Assembly (NCBI GenBank): GCA_900114405.1
Contig: FOSY01000018.1
Coordinates: forward strand, 1-64,000
Direction: 5' to 3'
Length of the DNA stretch: 64,000 bases
From: Lachnospiraceae bacterium KH1T2
GTDB taxonomy: Bacteria > Bacillota > Clostridia > Lachnospirales > Lachnospiraceae
The notes beneath the pieces were generated by a model that was not told where the DNA came from, ran no database searches, and worked only from the letters and a program-made list of their open reading frames with translations. Position numbers and translations under genes: made by a program. Shown here piece by piece: positions 17,614 to 26,605 of this stretch (its first letter is position 1; every line of letters begins with the position of its first letter).

Positions 17614-18104
17614 ATATAATACTTCACGAACCTGAAATACCGCAGAACACAGGAAATATAGGAAGGACATGTGTAAATGCCCATGCCTCTCTTCACCTTA
17701 TAGAGCCTCTTGGCTTTATCTTAAGTGACAAAAATATCAAAAGAGCCGGAATGGACTACTGGGAAAGACTTGACGTTCACAGATATATGAATTTTGAAAA
17801 GTTTAAGGAAGAGCATCCTGATGCAAATATCTGGTATGCCACAACCAAGGCTCACCAGACTTATACTGATGTAAAGTTCGGTCCTGATGACTACATCATG
17901 TTTGGTAAGGAAAGCGCCGGAATCCCGGAAGAGCTTCTTGTTGATAACGAAGATCACTGCATAAGGATACCTATGTATAAAGGAGAGCGTTCATTAAACC
18001 TCTGCAACTCAGTCGCAATTGTTTTATATGAAGCTCTCCGTCAGAATGGCTTCCCTGAGCTTGAGCAGGCCGGTGAGCTCCACCACGAGCACTGGAAGCA
18101 CTGA
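17610..18104 (+). CDS. trmL: tRNA (cytidine(34)/5-carboxymethylaminomethyluridine(34)-2'-O)-methyltransferase
   Basis: The 164-residue SPOUT-fold enzyme methylates the wobble ribose of certain tRNA-Leu species using SAM. Signature blocks are HEPEIPQNTGNIGRTC at the N-terminus, FGKESAGIPEELL in the middle, and IRIPMYKGERSLNLCNSVAIVLYE at the knotted C-terminus (two adjacent motifs). Length equals the family norm. The start overlaps the folC stop by 4 bp, so translation is coupled. No functional link with folate is implied beyond co-transcription. Confidence 0.94.
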   Translation: MNIILHEPEIPQNTGNIGRTCVNAHASLHLIEPLGFILSDKNIKRAGMDYWERLDVHRYMNFEKFKEEHPDANIWYATTKAHQTYTDVKFGPDDYIMFGKESAGIPEELLVDNEDHCIRIPMYKGERSLNLCNSVAIVLYEALRQNGFPELEQAGELHHEHWKH

Positions 18105-18134
18105 TCATTTAGTGTTCATTTGCTTTTATCTGAG

Positions 18135-19328
18135 TTAAAGCATCTTTGCAATCTCGATAAGAGCATCTGAGCACTTTTCCATTTCCTGAACACTTGCATA
18201 CTCATAACGGCCATGATAATTATAACCGCCTGTGCAGAGGTTAGGACATGGAAGTCCTCTAAGTGTGAGCATCGCACCGTCCGTACCACCACGGATAGGC
18301 TCTGAAACTGCATTTACTCCAAGTTTCTCAAATGCCTTCTTTGCATTTTCGATAAGTTCCATATGATCTTTCATGATAGTGACCATGTTGTAGTACTGGT
18401 CTCTTATCTCAACTTCAAAGCTACCCTCTCCTTCTCTCATATTCAGGAAAGCAGCGATCTTTTCGATCATTTCCTTACGCTTTTCAAAAATATCTCTGTC
18501 ATGGTCTCTGATGATATAAGAAAGCTCAGCACTTTCAACATCACCCTTCATTGACTCAAGGAAGTAGAAACCTTCATAGCCTTCAGTATACTCAGGCTTT
18601 TCATTAGAAGGGAGCATTGCATTAAATTCCATTGCCATTTCAAGAGCATTCTTCATAATTCCCTTTGCGCTGCCAGGATGTACGCTCTTACCATGAACAT
18701 GTACCTTTGCTGCTGCAGCATTGAAGTTCTCATACTCGATAACTCCAAGCTTTCCGCCGTCTACAGTATAAGCCTCAGGTGCACCGAATCTCTCAATATC
18801 AAAGTATTCTGTACCTGCACCGATTTCTTCGTCCGGTGTGAATGCGATCCTGATCTCTCTATGCTTGATTTCAGGATGTGTAAGGAAATACTCAGCCATC
18901 TGCATGATCTCAGCCACTCCGGCTTTATCATCTGCGCCAAGAAGAGTTGTGCCATCTGTTGCGATGATGTCTTCACCGAAATGGTTGAGAAGCTCAGGAT
19001 ACTCTTCTGTCTTCAAAAGGCTGTCATTTCCATCAAAGTTTTCGATGATTCTTGGCTTTACATTCGCACCGCTTACAGCCGGTGATGTATCCATATGTGC
19101 GATAAATCCGATCGCAGGCTTTTCACCCGGGATGCATGCATAGATGTAGCAATGCTCCTCATCATAAACGATCTCAGATGCGCCCATTTCCTCCAGCTCA
19201 GCCTTAAGAACTTTTGCAAGGTCGTGCTGCTTCATTGTTGATGGTGATGTTGTGCTTTCTTCACTTGATTGCGTATCAATTTTCACATATTTGAAAAACC
19301 TATCAATCAATTTCTGATTCTTGATCAT
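18135..19328 (-). CDS. pepT: peptidase T (tripeptide aminopeptidase)
   Basis: The 397-residue cytosolic M20 metallopeptidase removes N-terminal residues from tripeptides. Zinc and active-site motifs are GFIAHMDTSP, LLGADDKAG, and TPDEEIGAGTEYFD; the C-terminal region has PIRGGTDGAMLT and CTGGYNYHGRYE. It has the usual length for the family, and the dimerisation lid is present (about 200-320). The gene is divergent from purC and converges with trmL with a 30-bp gap. GGAGG precedes the ATG at 19328. Confidence 0.96.
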   Translation of the reverse strand: MIKNQKLIDRFFKYVKIDTQSSEESTTSPSTMKQHDLAKVLKAELEEMGASEIVYDEEHCYIYACIPGEKPAIGFIAHMDTSPAVSGANVKPRIIENFDGNDSLLKTEEYPELLNHFGEDIIATDGTTLLGADDKAGVAEIMQMAEYFLTHPEIKHREIRIAFTPDEEIGAGTEYFDIERFGAPEAYTVDGGKLGVIEYENFNAAAAKVHVHGKSVHPGSAKGIMKNALEMAMEFNAMLPSNEKPEYTEGYEGFYFLESMKGDVESAELSYIIRDHDRDIFEKRKEMIEKIAAFLNMREGEGSFEVEIRDQYYNMVTIMKDHMELIENAKKAFEKLGVNAVSEPIRGGTDGAMLTLRGLPCPNLCTGGYNYHGRYEYASVQEMEKCSDALIEIAKML

Positions 19329-19379
19329 ATTTTATATACCTCCAAAAAAAAATTCTTCTAAAGTATAACACATTTCTAA

Positions 19380-19409
19380 TAGACAATTGTATTCATTCGG
19401 GGGTATACT
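19380..19409 (+). promoter_or_regulatory. probable purC promoter
   Basis: TAGACA and TATACT are spaced by 18 bp, about 60 bp upstream of the purC start. One mismatch is seen in each hexamer. No PurR-type or riboswitch sequence is evident in the short leader. Confidence 0.5.
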
Positions 19410-19470
19410 AGGCTTGTTGTTCAAAACTTAATACATGATTTTTTGTTCCTGTAAGGAGGAGACAAGACCC

Positions 19471-20343
19471 ATGAAAGAATTCAAGCCCGTTAAAGAAGGT
19501 AAAGTCCGTGAGATTTATGATAACGGTGATTCACTGATTATGGTTGCAACAGACCGTATTTCTGCATTCGACGTTATCCTCAAGAACAAGGTTACCAACA
19601 AAGGTAAAGTCCTTACCCAGATGTCACGTTTCTGGTTTGATCTCACAAACGATATCCTTCCTAATCACATGCTCAGTACAGACGTAAAGGATATGCCGGA
19701 ATTTTTCCAGAATGATAATTTCTCAGGAAGAAGCATGCTTTGCAAGAAGCTCACAATGCTCCCTGTTGAATGTATCGTCCGCGGTTATATCACAGGAAGC
19801 GGCTGGGCAAGCTATCAGGAAAACGGTACTGTATGCGGTATCAAGCTTCCGGAAGGCTTAAAGGAATGTGATAAGCTCCCTGAGCCTATCTACACACCTA
19901 GTACAAAGGCTGAGATCGGTGATCACGATGAAAACATCGACTTCGAGAAGAGCATCACAGTTCTCGAAAAAGAATTCCCGGGTCACGGCGAAGAGTATGC
20001 AAAGGCACTGCGCGACAACACTATCGCACTTTACAAGAAATGTGCCGACTACGCTCTTAAGCGTGGTATCATCATCGCAGATACAAAGTTCGAATTTGGT
20101 CTTGATGAGAACGGAAACGTGGTTCTCGGTGATGAAATGCTTACACCTGATTCAAGCCGTTTCTGGCCGGTTGAAGGTTATGAGAGCGGACATTCACAGC
20201 CATCATTTGATAAGCAGTTTGTTCGTGACTGGCTCAAAGCCAATCCGGAAAGTGACTACAACCTCCCTCAGGACGTCATTGATAAAACTATCGACAAGTA
20301 CCTTGAGGCATATAAACTCCTTACAGGCAGCGATCTTTGCTGA
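19471..20343 (+). CDS. purC: phosphoribosylaminoimidazole-succinocarboxamide synthase
   Basis: The 290-residue SAICAR synthetase joins aspartate to CAIR in purine synthesis. ATG at 19471 is preferred over the in-frame ATG at 19435, because AGGAGG lies between them and MKEFKPVKEGKVREIYD is the normal N-terminus. Conserved blocks are VREIYDNGDSLIMVATDRISAFDV, CKKLTMLPVECIVRGYITGSGW, and LGDEMLTPDSSRFWP. The longer form (about 290 residues) is the type found in many Clostridia. It stands alone, away from other pur genes, between pepT and the ferredoxin. Confidence 0.96.
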   Translation: MKEFKPVKEGKVREIYDNGDSLIMVATDRISAFDVILKNKVTNKGKVLTQMSRFWFDLTNDILPNHMLSTDVKDMPEFFQNDNFSGRSMLCKKLTMLPVECIVRGYITGSGWASYQENGTVCGIKLPEGLKECDKLPEPIYTPSTKAEIGDHDENIDFEKSITVLEKEFPGHGEEYAKALRDNTIALYKKCADYALKRGIIIADTKFEFGLDENGNVVLGDEMLTPDSSRFWPVEGYESGHSQPSFDKQFVRDWLKANPESDYNLPQDVIDKTIDKYLEAYKLLTGSDLC

Positions 20344-20433
20344 TTTTTATGCAGTCATTTCTGAACCTTTTATAAAATTTACGTAAATATTTTTTCAGGC
20401 TCTATTTTTAAGTATCTACATATCTGTATCTGC

Positions 20434-20462
20434 TTGAAAAAAATGCTGATTTATATTAAAAT
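20434..20462 (+). promoter_or_regulatory. probable ferredoxin promoter
   Basis: TTGAAA and TAAAAT are spaced by 17 bp. The predicted start falls near 20469, three nt before the palindrome described next. Confidence 0.6.
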
Positions 20463-20471
20463 AGCCTGAGA

Positions 20472-20489
20472 CTGACAAATATTTGTCAG
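20472..20489. promoter_or_regulatory. perfect 18-bp palindrome at the start of the ferredoxin transcript
   Basis: CTGACAAATATTTGTCAG is its own reverse complement. Its place just after the predicted transcription start fits a dimeric repressor operator or a 5' stabilising hairpin. It is followed by an A-run on the plus strand, not a T-run, so it does not look like a terminator for purC. Confidence 0.5.
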
Positions 20490-20531
20490 AAAAAAAGTTG
20501 TTGTATGTTTATTTTATAGGAGGAAATCAAA

Positions 20532-20702
20532 ATGGCTCACGTAATTAGTGATGATTGTGTATCTTGTGGTGCATGCGCTTCTACATGTCCTGTAGGCGCT
20601 ATTTCTGAAGGTGATGGAAAGTACGTTGTTGACGCTGGTACTTGCATCGATTGCGGTGCTTGCGAAGGCGGATGTCCAACAGGCGCTATTGCAGCAGAAT
20701 AA
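20532..20702 (+). CDS. 2x[4Fe-4S] ferredoxin (clostridial type)
   Basis: This 56-residue protein is a small electron carrier of anaerobic metabolism. Two cluster motifs are clear: CVSCGACASTCP at residues 9-20 and CIDCGACEGGCP at about 38-49, each a CxxCxxCxxxCP pattern. ATG at 20532 follows AGGAGG by eight nt. The gene is monocistronic, with its own promoter and a strong terminator. Partners such as pyruvate:ferredoxin oxidoreductase or hydrogenase are not in this window. Confidence 0.97.
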   Translation: MAHVISDDCVSCGACASTCPVGAISEGDGKYVVDAGTCIDCGACEGGCPTGAIAAE

Positions 20703-20720
20703 TTTATAAAATGGCTCAAA

Positions 20721-20755
20721 AAAGCTGTGAAAGATTTCTCTTTCACAGCTTTTTA
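20721..20755. terminator. rho-independent terminator between ferredoxin and ddl (probably bidirectional)
   Basis: Arms AAAGCTGTGAAAG and CTTTCACAGCTTT are perfect and flanked by A- and T-runs on either side. It can end the ferredoxin mRNA on the plus strand and the long operon ending with ddl on the minus strand. Confidence 0.9.
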
Positions 20756-20778
20756 TTTTGCCTTTATTAAGTTCTACT

Positions 20779-21825
20779 TTAGTTGTACTTCTTCATTGAA
20801 ACATCGATCAAAAGCTGGCAAAGGTGAGGGAAATCAATTCCTACTGCTGCAGCTTCCTGCGGAACAAGGCTTGTAGGAGTCATTCCCGGAAGTGTATTCG
20901 CCTCAAGGCAGTATGCATTTCCATTCTCATCCATCATGAAGTCCATTCTTGCATAGCTTTCCATTCCAAGTGCCTTATAAACATTAACGGCTGTTTCCTG
21001 GATATTTGCTGTAGCCTCTGCAGAAATCTCTGCCGGGCATGTTTCAACAGTACTTCCTGCCTGATACTTATTCTTATAATCATAGAATCCCTCTTTAGGA
21101 GCAATTTCTACGACAGGATATGCCTTACCGTCGATAACAGCGCATGTGAATTCTCTTCCCTTGATATATCTTTCTATAAGAACCTCATTTCCATACTTAT
21201 ATGCCTGAATAAGATTCTTTCTGTATTCCTCTTCTGTCTTAGGGATGTATACACCAACTGATGAACCACCTGCACCTGTCTTGATAACACATGGAAGTCC
21301 GAACGGAGATGGCTTCTCTTCATCACCTTTTTCTGCAACCTTCCACTCAGGTGTAGGGATATTCTTCGCATCAAGCAGTACCTTTGTGAAGAACTTATCC
21401 ATTGCTAATGCAGAGCTCATATAGCCTGTGCCGGTATACTTTACTCCGAAAAGGTCAAGCGCTGCCTGAACCTTGCCATTCTCACCATCACCGCCATGAA
21501 GCGCAAGAAATGCGATATCTGCAGCCTGACATATCTCGATAACGTGTGGTCCGAAGTAGCTGTTTGAATTACCCGGGCGCTGTGCCTTGATAGCCTCGAT
21601 ATCAGGGTCTGTCTCCGTTATTGCTTTAATATCCGCAGCCCAGTTTCTGTCAACTGTAAATAATGCATTTACATCATTAGCATCTACTCCGTTGTAGCCG
21701 TAAAAAACATCGATGAGGATAACATCGTGTCCAAGCTGTTTAAGAGCATTATATACCTTAGAACCAGATACGAAAGATACGTCTCTCTCTGTTGAAGTTC
21801 CTCCTGCAAGTACGACAATCTTCAT
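20779..21825 (-). CDS. ddl: D-alanine--D-alanine ligase
   Basis: The 348-residue ATP-grasp enzyme makes the D-Ala-D-Ala dipeptide for peptidoglycan. Motifs are the N-terminal VVLAGGTSTERDVSFVSG, LALHGGDGENGKVQAALD, the ATP-binding CVIKTGAGGSSVGVYIP, and the metal-binding CLEANTLPGMTPTSLVPQ. The omega loop reads FYDYKNKYQAG, the Tyr-containing form expected for D-Ala-D-Ala rather than D-Ala-D-lactate ligases. It is the last gene of the seven-gene operon starting at 29180 and lies 2 bp after the upstream membrane protein. Confidence 0.96.
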   Translation of the reverse strand: MKIVVLAGGTSTERDVSFVSGSKVYNALKQLGHDVILIDVFYGYNGVDANDVNALFTVDRNWAADIKAITETDPDIEAIKAQRPGNSNSYFGPHVIEICQAADIAFLALHGGDGENGKVQAALDLFGVKYTGTGYMSSALAMDKFFTKVLLDAKNIPTPEWKVAEKGDEEKPSPFGLPCVIKTGAGGSSVGVYIPKTEEEYRKNLIQAYKYGNEVLIERYIKGREFTCAVIDGKAYPVVEIAPKEGFYDYKNKYQAGSTVETCPAEISAEATANIQETAVNVYKALGMESYARMDFMMDENGNAYCLEANTLPGMTPTSLVPQEAAAVGIDFPHLCQLLIDVSMKKYN

Positions 21826-21827
21826 AA

Positions 21828-23474
21828 TTACTTATTTCCTTTCAAAGCCGATATGTTACTAATAAACCTGCTTTTGTATAATACCGCAAAAATCAGCAAT
21901 ATCAATACTGCAGCAGAAATTGCGGTGGACAACAGCTGGAGAGTTGTTCCCTTATAAAACACTCTGATTTCTCCGGCTCCCTGCGTATAAACTCTGACAC
22001 GCCCATTTTCTCCATCGCCGCTGACCTTAAGCTCTCTTCCTTCTGAATCCTCTGCGGCATAGCCTTTATAATACACAAAAGGAACATCCAGATATTTGCT
22101 TCTCTCATCAGCTGTGACTCTAAGCTCATTTTTCTCTCTTGTAACTGAAATCTCAGAACCATTGTCAGTATACGCCACACCCGCGTCTTTAACAAGCTTA
22201 TTTCTTTCCGCATTTACCGGAAGCCACTCACCACCAATAACTTCTGCCGTATATGGTGCATAGCTAAAGTAGTCACCGGAATATGAATAATATCCCTGAT
22301 CGTTGCTCTCGAAATTTCCTATAGCTGATACAGTCATGACCAGAACCACCGCCATCACAGCCATCTCACCCGGAATACTGCGGCTTCTCACATATTCATA
22401 GATATAGATACCACCTGCCACAGCCAGAAGTGCTGACGCAGCGATGAAAAGTCTCCATGGGAACTGGATAAACCCTAAGAAACGCGCAAGCCTTCCCCAT
22501 GGGAAAAAACCGGTAGTGCATAATGCAAAAAGGATTCCCATCACGGTACACATATCTGCAAATTTAATGATATTCTTTTTACTTTTAATAAACACTCTTG
22601 GCAAGACCGCTGCGAACACAGCCCAGCCTGCATTGTTATATGCATTGCCGAAAACATCCTTCAGAAGAAGTTTTTCATAGTTAAGGTCAAAAGAGTCCTG
22701 AGTGTATTTAAGAACCTGTGAATTCATCTGTTCTATCATCGGAAGCCAATAATAAGCTGTGATAAGCAGCACTATAACTGCTGTTGCAATGAGTTTCAGG
22801 ATTATAGACGGCTTAGCCATGATCTTTTTAATGCTGAAGAGCACCGCGAGCACACACAGTCCAACGCAAAAGACAGTCGTAAGAGTGTGGCAAAGTACAA
22901 CTCCCGTCATTCCTATCCCCAGAATCCACGGCTTCTCACAGTCCTTAAACATAAAGTCCCATATTCCATATATCACAAGTGGTATAAAGATCATTGCAGT
23001 ATATTCGCCTACAGCACTTCTTGTGTATATATCTTCAATATGGTACTGACAAAGCGTAAATATCACCGCCGTGATAAGCGCACTCTGACGATTGAGCGTG
23101 ATCATCTTTGTGCAGAAATATGCGCTCAAAAAGCCAAGCACGATAGTAACTGCTACAAAAATATGGTATGAAAGATTTATACCTACACCTGCAGCCCTCA
23201 ACATCGCCGGGATATACGTCAGTGTATCCGGGTAAAACATAGAGCTGGCATAACCTTCTCCACCGAAAAAAAGTACATTAACACGCAGAAAAGGGAGTCC
23301 TTCACGGATTCCCTCTGCCAATGCTTCAATACGGAGGAGATGGTAAATAACATCATGACCATTTATACAATTTACAGTAAAAAGCGGCAGACATGCTATA
23401 AGCATAGTTATCAGAAAAACCTGCCAAAATCCATCTTTACCTGCAAATATTTTTCCGTATTTCTTTAAGTTCAT
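21828..23474 (-). CDS. polytopic membrane protein, GT-C/YfhO-like
   Basis: The 548-residue protein has about ten to twelve hydrophobic segments across residues 15-400. A soluble C-terminal part (about 400-510) follows, then a last membrane helix near the end. The opening (NCINGHDVIYHLLRIEALAEGI) and FYPDTLTYIPAML, with acidic residues after the first helix, resemble multi-pass glycosyltransferases of the GT-C/YfhO type that use lipid-linked sugars. The specific reaction is not known. It lies between the sensor kinase (5-bp gap) and ddl (2-bp gap), which fits an envelope role. Confidence 0.7.
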   Translation of the reverse strand: MNLKKYGKIFAGKDGFWQVFLITMLIACLPLFTVNCINGHDVIYHLLRIEALAEGIREGLPFLRVNVLFFGGEGYASSMFYPDTLTYIPAMLRAAGVGINLSYHIFVAVTIVLGFLSAYFCTKMITLNRQSALITAVIFTLCQYHIEDIYTRSAVGEYTAMIFIPLVIYGIWDFMFKDCEKPWILGIGMTGVVLCHTLTTVFCVGLCVLAVLFSIKKIMAKPSIILKLIATAVIVLLITAYYWLPMIEQMNSQVLKYTQDSFDLNYEKLLLKDVFGNAYNNAGWAVFAAVLPRVFIKSKKNIIKFADMCTVMGILFALCTTGFFPWGRLARFLGFIQFPWRLFIAASALLAVAGGIYIYEYVRSRSIPGEMAVMAVVLVMTVSAIGNFESNDQGYYSYSGDYFSYAPYTAEVIGGEWLPVNAERNKLVKDAGVAYTDNGSEISVTREKNELRVTADERSKYLDVPFVYYKGYAAEDSEGRELKVSGDGENGRVRVYTQGAGEIRVFYKGTTLQLLSTAISAAVLILLIFAVLYKSRFISNISALKGNK

Positions 23475-23479
23475 AAGTT

Positions 23480-24910
23480 TTATCGTTCCTTATCTTTTTT
23501 GCTTTTTGCCAGAGTAAAGATAAACTCTGTACCGACACCTTCTGTAGAGATCACATTGATGTTCTCATTATGTGCCTGAATGATCTCTTTTACGATAGAC
23601 AGACCAAGACCTGTTCCCTTTTTATCCTTTCCTCTTGAAAGATCGGATTTATAGAAACGGTCAAACACCTTGTGTATCGACTCCTTCGGGATTCCTATTC
23701 CGGAGTCCTTCACGGAAACAAAGACCTTTTCATTCTTGATAGTCGTCTCTATCTTTATGACTGAGTTATTATAAGAGAATTTTATGGCATTGTCCAAAAG
23801 GTTATATAAAACCTGCTGGATCTTACTCATATCTGCATGAACTATCAGCGTAGACCCTGTAAGTACAAGCTCTATCGATATTTTCTTTTCCTTGCATATA
23901 CCGCCAAAAGTCTCTGCTGTCCTCTTGATTATCCCATTGATATCAAAGTCGGCAACTTCTAAAACCATTCCCTTTTTATCAAAAGTATTCAGCTCCAGAA
24001 GTCCATTCGTCAGCTTGGTAAGACGCTGCGTCTCATTTACTACTATCGTGAGATATTTTTCATACATCTCAGGCGGGATAGTTCCATCTATCATCGCTTC
24101 CAGATATCCTCTTATCGAAGTCAGCGGAGACCTGAAATCATGCGAAACATTCGCGATAAATTTCTTTTGATTGTCCTCTGACTGCGCTATCTGGTGTGCC
24201 ATATAGTTCAAAGTCGCCGTAAGATAACTCATTTCATCATGCGCACCGGACTCCTTGACGTGATAGGTAAGATTTCCTGCCGCATACTCTTCTGCCGCCT
24301 TGGTGACTCTGTTCAGCGGGAGATACACCGCAAAAGTAAATACGCCAATGATTATAAGCGACAGCAGCAATATTATTCCCAAAGCTATATACGTGATATT
24401 AAGTATCTCATTCCTCGATGCAACGATGCTGCTGAGCGGCTGATGGATCACCACATATCCTATAACTTTGAAATTAGAAGTGATGGGTGAAAACACAGAG
24501 AGCATATCCACATCGAACGCATCATAGAAATTTCCTGTCATGTAATACGTTCCCGATGCTGACGGATCAAACTCACTGTATATCCTATCTTCATCACCTT
24601 CTTTGGCTCTGGAGTCAAACAACACCTTCGATGAATTGTTTATCACCCAGATATCGGCGGAAATATAGGTATCTATAGCCTTTAACTGAGATTCTGCTGC
24701 AGAAGCACCATCCTCATCATTAGAATATATCCGCAGCGCATAATTTGAAGCTACAAGCTGAGCCTCTCTGTAAAGCGACGCCGCCTGAACCCTTGTCAGA
24801 TGCTTAAGTATCATCTGACTTGTAAACGTAGCGATAGTTATGAAAGCTAAAATGCCAAAAAGTATATATCCGCCAAGAAATTTGAGATAAAGTGTACGTC
24901 TCATTTTCAT
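23480..24910 (-). CDS. sensor histidine kinase
   Basis: The 476-residue membrane kinase has an N-terminal helix (about 10-32), an extracytoplasmic sensor region, and a second helix (about 168-195). A HAMP linker (VYLPLNRVTKAAEEYAAGNL) and a HisKA box (FIANVSHDFRSPLTSIRGY) follow. The HATPase region carries N, G1 and G2 boxes (LLDNAIKFSYNN, DSGIGIPKESIHKVFDRFY, GTGLGLSIVKEI). There is no adjacent response-regulator gene, which is unusual, so its partner must be elsewhere or shared. It is tightly packed in the operon with an aminotransferase upstream (10-bp gap). Confidence 0.93.
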   Translation of the reverse strand: MKMRRTLYLKFLGGYILFGILAFITIATFTSQMILKHLTRVQAASLYREAQLVASNYALRIYSNDEDGASAAESQLKAIDTYISADIWVINNSSKVLFDSRAKEGDEDRIYSEFDPSASGTYYMTGNFYDAFDVDMLSVFSPITSNFKVIGYVVIHQPLSSIVASRNEILNITYIALGIILLLSLIIIGVFTFAVYLPLNRVTKAAEEYAAGNLTYHVKESGAHDEMSYLTATLNYMAHQIAQSEDNQKKFIANVSHDFRSPLTSIRGYLEAMIDGTIPPEMYEKYLTIVVNETQRLTKLTNGLLELNTFDKKGMVLEVADFDINGIIKRTAETFGGICKEKKISIELVLTGSTLIVHADMSKIQQVLYNLLDNAIKFSYNNSVIKIETTIKNEKVFVSVKDSGIGIPKESIHKVFDRFYKSDLSRGKDKKGTGLGLSIVKEIIQAHNENINVISTEGVGTEFIFTLAKSKKDKER

Positions 24911-24920
24911 GGCTATTCCC

Positions 24921-26087
24921 TTATTTCTTCCTCAATTCCGTAATAAACTCATTTATGCGCTCCAGCGCGATCTTAAGATTTTCGATCGAATACGCATAGG
25001 AAATACGCACAAATCCCTCTCCACTGTCTCCAAAGGCTGTTCCCGGAACAACTGCTACTTTCTGTTCTTCAAGGAGCCTTGTACAAAATTCATCACTAGT
25101 CATTCCAAACTCGCGGATATCCGGAAATACATAAAATGCGCCGAATGGCTCAAAACATGGCAGTCCCATCTTCTTAAACTCATTCATCAGGAAACGGCGG
25201 CGCTGATCGTACGCTTCACGCATCTCCACCACATCCTTTTCTCCATGTTTAAGAGCCTCAACTGCTGCATACTGGCTCGTGGTAGGCGCACACATTATGC
25301 AAAACTGATGAAGCTTTGTCATCTGCTGGATTATCTCAGCCGGACCGCAGCAATATCCCAGTCTCCAACCTGTCATCGCAAAAGCCTTTGAAAAGCCGTT
25401 TATAAGTATAGTTCTCTCTCTCATTCCAGGCAGAGAAGCTATGCTTACATGCTCTTCTTTATATGTAAGCTCAGAATAAATCTCATCACTTACCACATAA
25501 ATATCATGCTTTTCAATAACCTCAGCTATTGCTTCAAGGTCAGAGCGCTCCATGATAGAGCCTGTCGGGTTATTCGGAAACGGCAGGACAAGCAGCTTTG
25601 TTCTAGGCGTTATCGCAGCTTCGAGCTCTTCTGCCGTAAGACGGAATTCATTCTCCGGCTTTAAGTCTATAATTACCGGAACAGCCCCCGCCATGATGGC
25701 ACACGGCTCATAAGAGACGTAGCTCGGCTGCGGGATTATAACTTCCTCACCCGGATTGCACATAGCCCTGCATGCAAGGTCGATAGCTTCAGAGCCGCCT
25801 ACTGTTATAAGTACTTCTCTCTTTGCTTCATATCTAGGAAGACCTCTGCGTTCAAGATACTTTGATATCTCTTCTCTTAACGGCATAAGTCCTGCATTAG
25901 AAGTATAAAATGTACGTCCCTTTTCAAGGGAATAAATACCCTCGTCTCGAATATGCCAAGGAGTATCGAAATCCGGCTCACCAACACCAAGCGAAATAGC
26001 ATCCTTCATTTCAGCAACGATGTCAAAAAACTTCCGGATTCCCGAGGGTTTGAGTTCACTGACTCTGTCTGCAATAGGATTTTTCAT
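24921..26087 (-). CDS. PLP-dependent aminotransferase (class I/II)
   Basis: The 388-residue fold-type I enzyme has the PLP-lysine motif LINGFSKAFAMTGWRLGY. The cofactor-contact motifs are VTVGGSEAIDLACRAMC, LPFPNNPTGSIM and VVSDEIYSEL. The C-terminal substrate Arg region is GEGFVRISYAYS. Members act on alanine, aspartate or aromatic amino acids; the substrate cannot be fixed. It overlaps the Lrp-type regulator by 4 bp, a common pairing in Firmicutes in which the regulator is thought to sense an amino acid. Confidence 0.93.
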   Translation of the reverse strand: MKNPIADRVSELKPSGIRKFFDIVAEMKDAISLGVGEPDFDTPWHIRDEGIYSLEKGRTFYTSNAGLMPLREEISKYLERRGLPRYEAKREVLITVGGSEAIDLACRAMCNPGEEVIIPQPSYVSYEPCAIMAGAVPVIIDLKPENEFRLTAEELEAAITPRTKLLVLPFPNNPTGSIMERSDLEAIAEVIEKHDIYVVSDEIYSELTYKEEHVSIASLPGMRERTILINGFSKAFAMTGWRLGYCCGPAEIIQQMTKLHQFCIMCAPTTSQYAAVEALKHGEKDVVEMREAYDQRRRFLMNEFKKMGLPCFEPFGAFYVFPDIREFGMTSDEFCTRLLEEQKVAVVPGTAFGDSGEGFVRISYAYSIENLKIALERINEFITELRKK

Positions 26088-26581
26088 GGTGTGATAAGCT
26101 GCCTTTCATCAGAATATTTTTTTGCGAGTACCGTTCCGTGGTCTTTATAACGACGGAGAATAAAGTGAGTTGCACAGGAAAGGATAGACTCCTGCGCTGA
26201 AAGCTTATCTGTTACAAATGTAGCGATTTCTTTTAATGTGCTGCCCTCAAGGGTAACAAGTAGGTCGAAGCCTCCTGAGATAAGATACACTGAATTAACT
26301 TCCGGATATTTATATATCCTCTCCGCAATCGTATCAAATCCCTGGCCGCGCTGCGGTGTGCATCTAACCTCGATCAAAGCAGTAACTGTCTGAGAATCTG
26401 TCTTATCCCAGTCAATAAGTGTCAGATATCCGCAAATGATACCTTCCTTCTCCATGTCACTCATTTCGTTGGCGATCTCTGCTTCATCTGTTCCGAGGCG
26501 AACTGCAAGCTCATGAATATCAACTCTCGCTTCGTGCTCCATCGCCTTCAGAATCTTCATACGCATTTCTTCTTTTGTCAT
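26084..26581 (-). CDS. Lrp/AsnC-family transcriptional regulator
   Basis: The 165-residue product starts at ATG 26581 (GTGAGG upstream); a GTG at 26593 is an alternative. It has an N-terminal winged helix-turn-helix (about 10-60: VDIHELAVRLGTDEAEIANEMSDMEKEG) and a C-terminal RAM domain with the effector/oligomer pattern (VNSVYLISGGFDLLV). Such proteins bind DNA as octamers or dimers and respond to amino acids. The gene lies directly before the aminotransferase with translational overlap, so it may control that enzyme or the whole operon. Confidence 0.92.
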   Translation of the reverse strand: MTKEEMRMKILKAMEHEARVDIHELAVRLGTDEAEIANEMSDMEKEGIICGYLTLIDWDKTDSQTVTALIEVRCTPQRGQGFDTIAERIYKYPEVNSVYLISGGFDLLVTLEGSTLKEIATFVTDKLSAQESILSCATHFILRRYKDHGTVLAKKYSDERQLITP

Positions 26582-26605
26582 GTGTATCCTCACTTTTCTG
26601 TGGAC

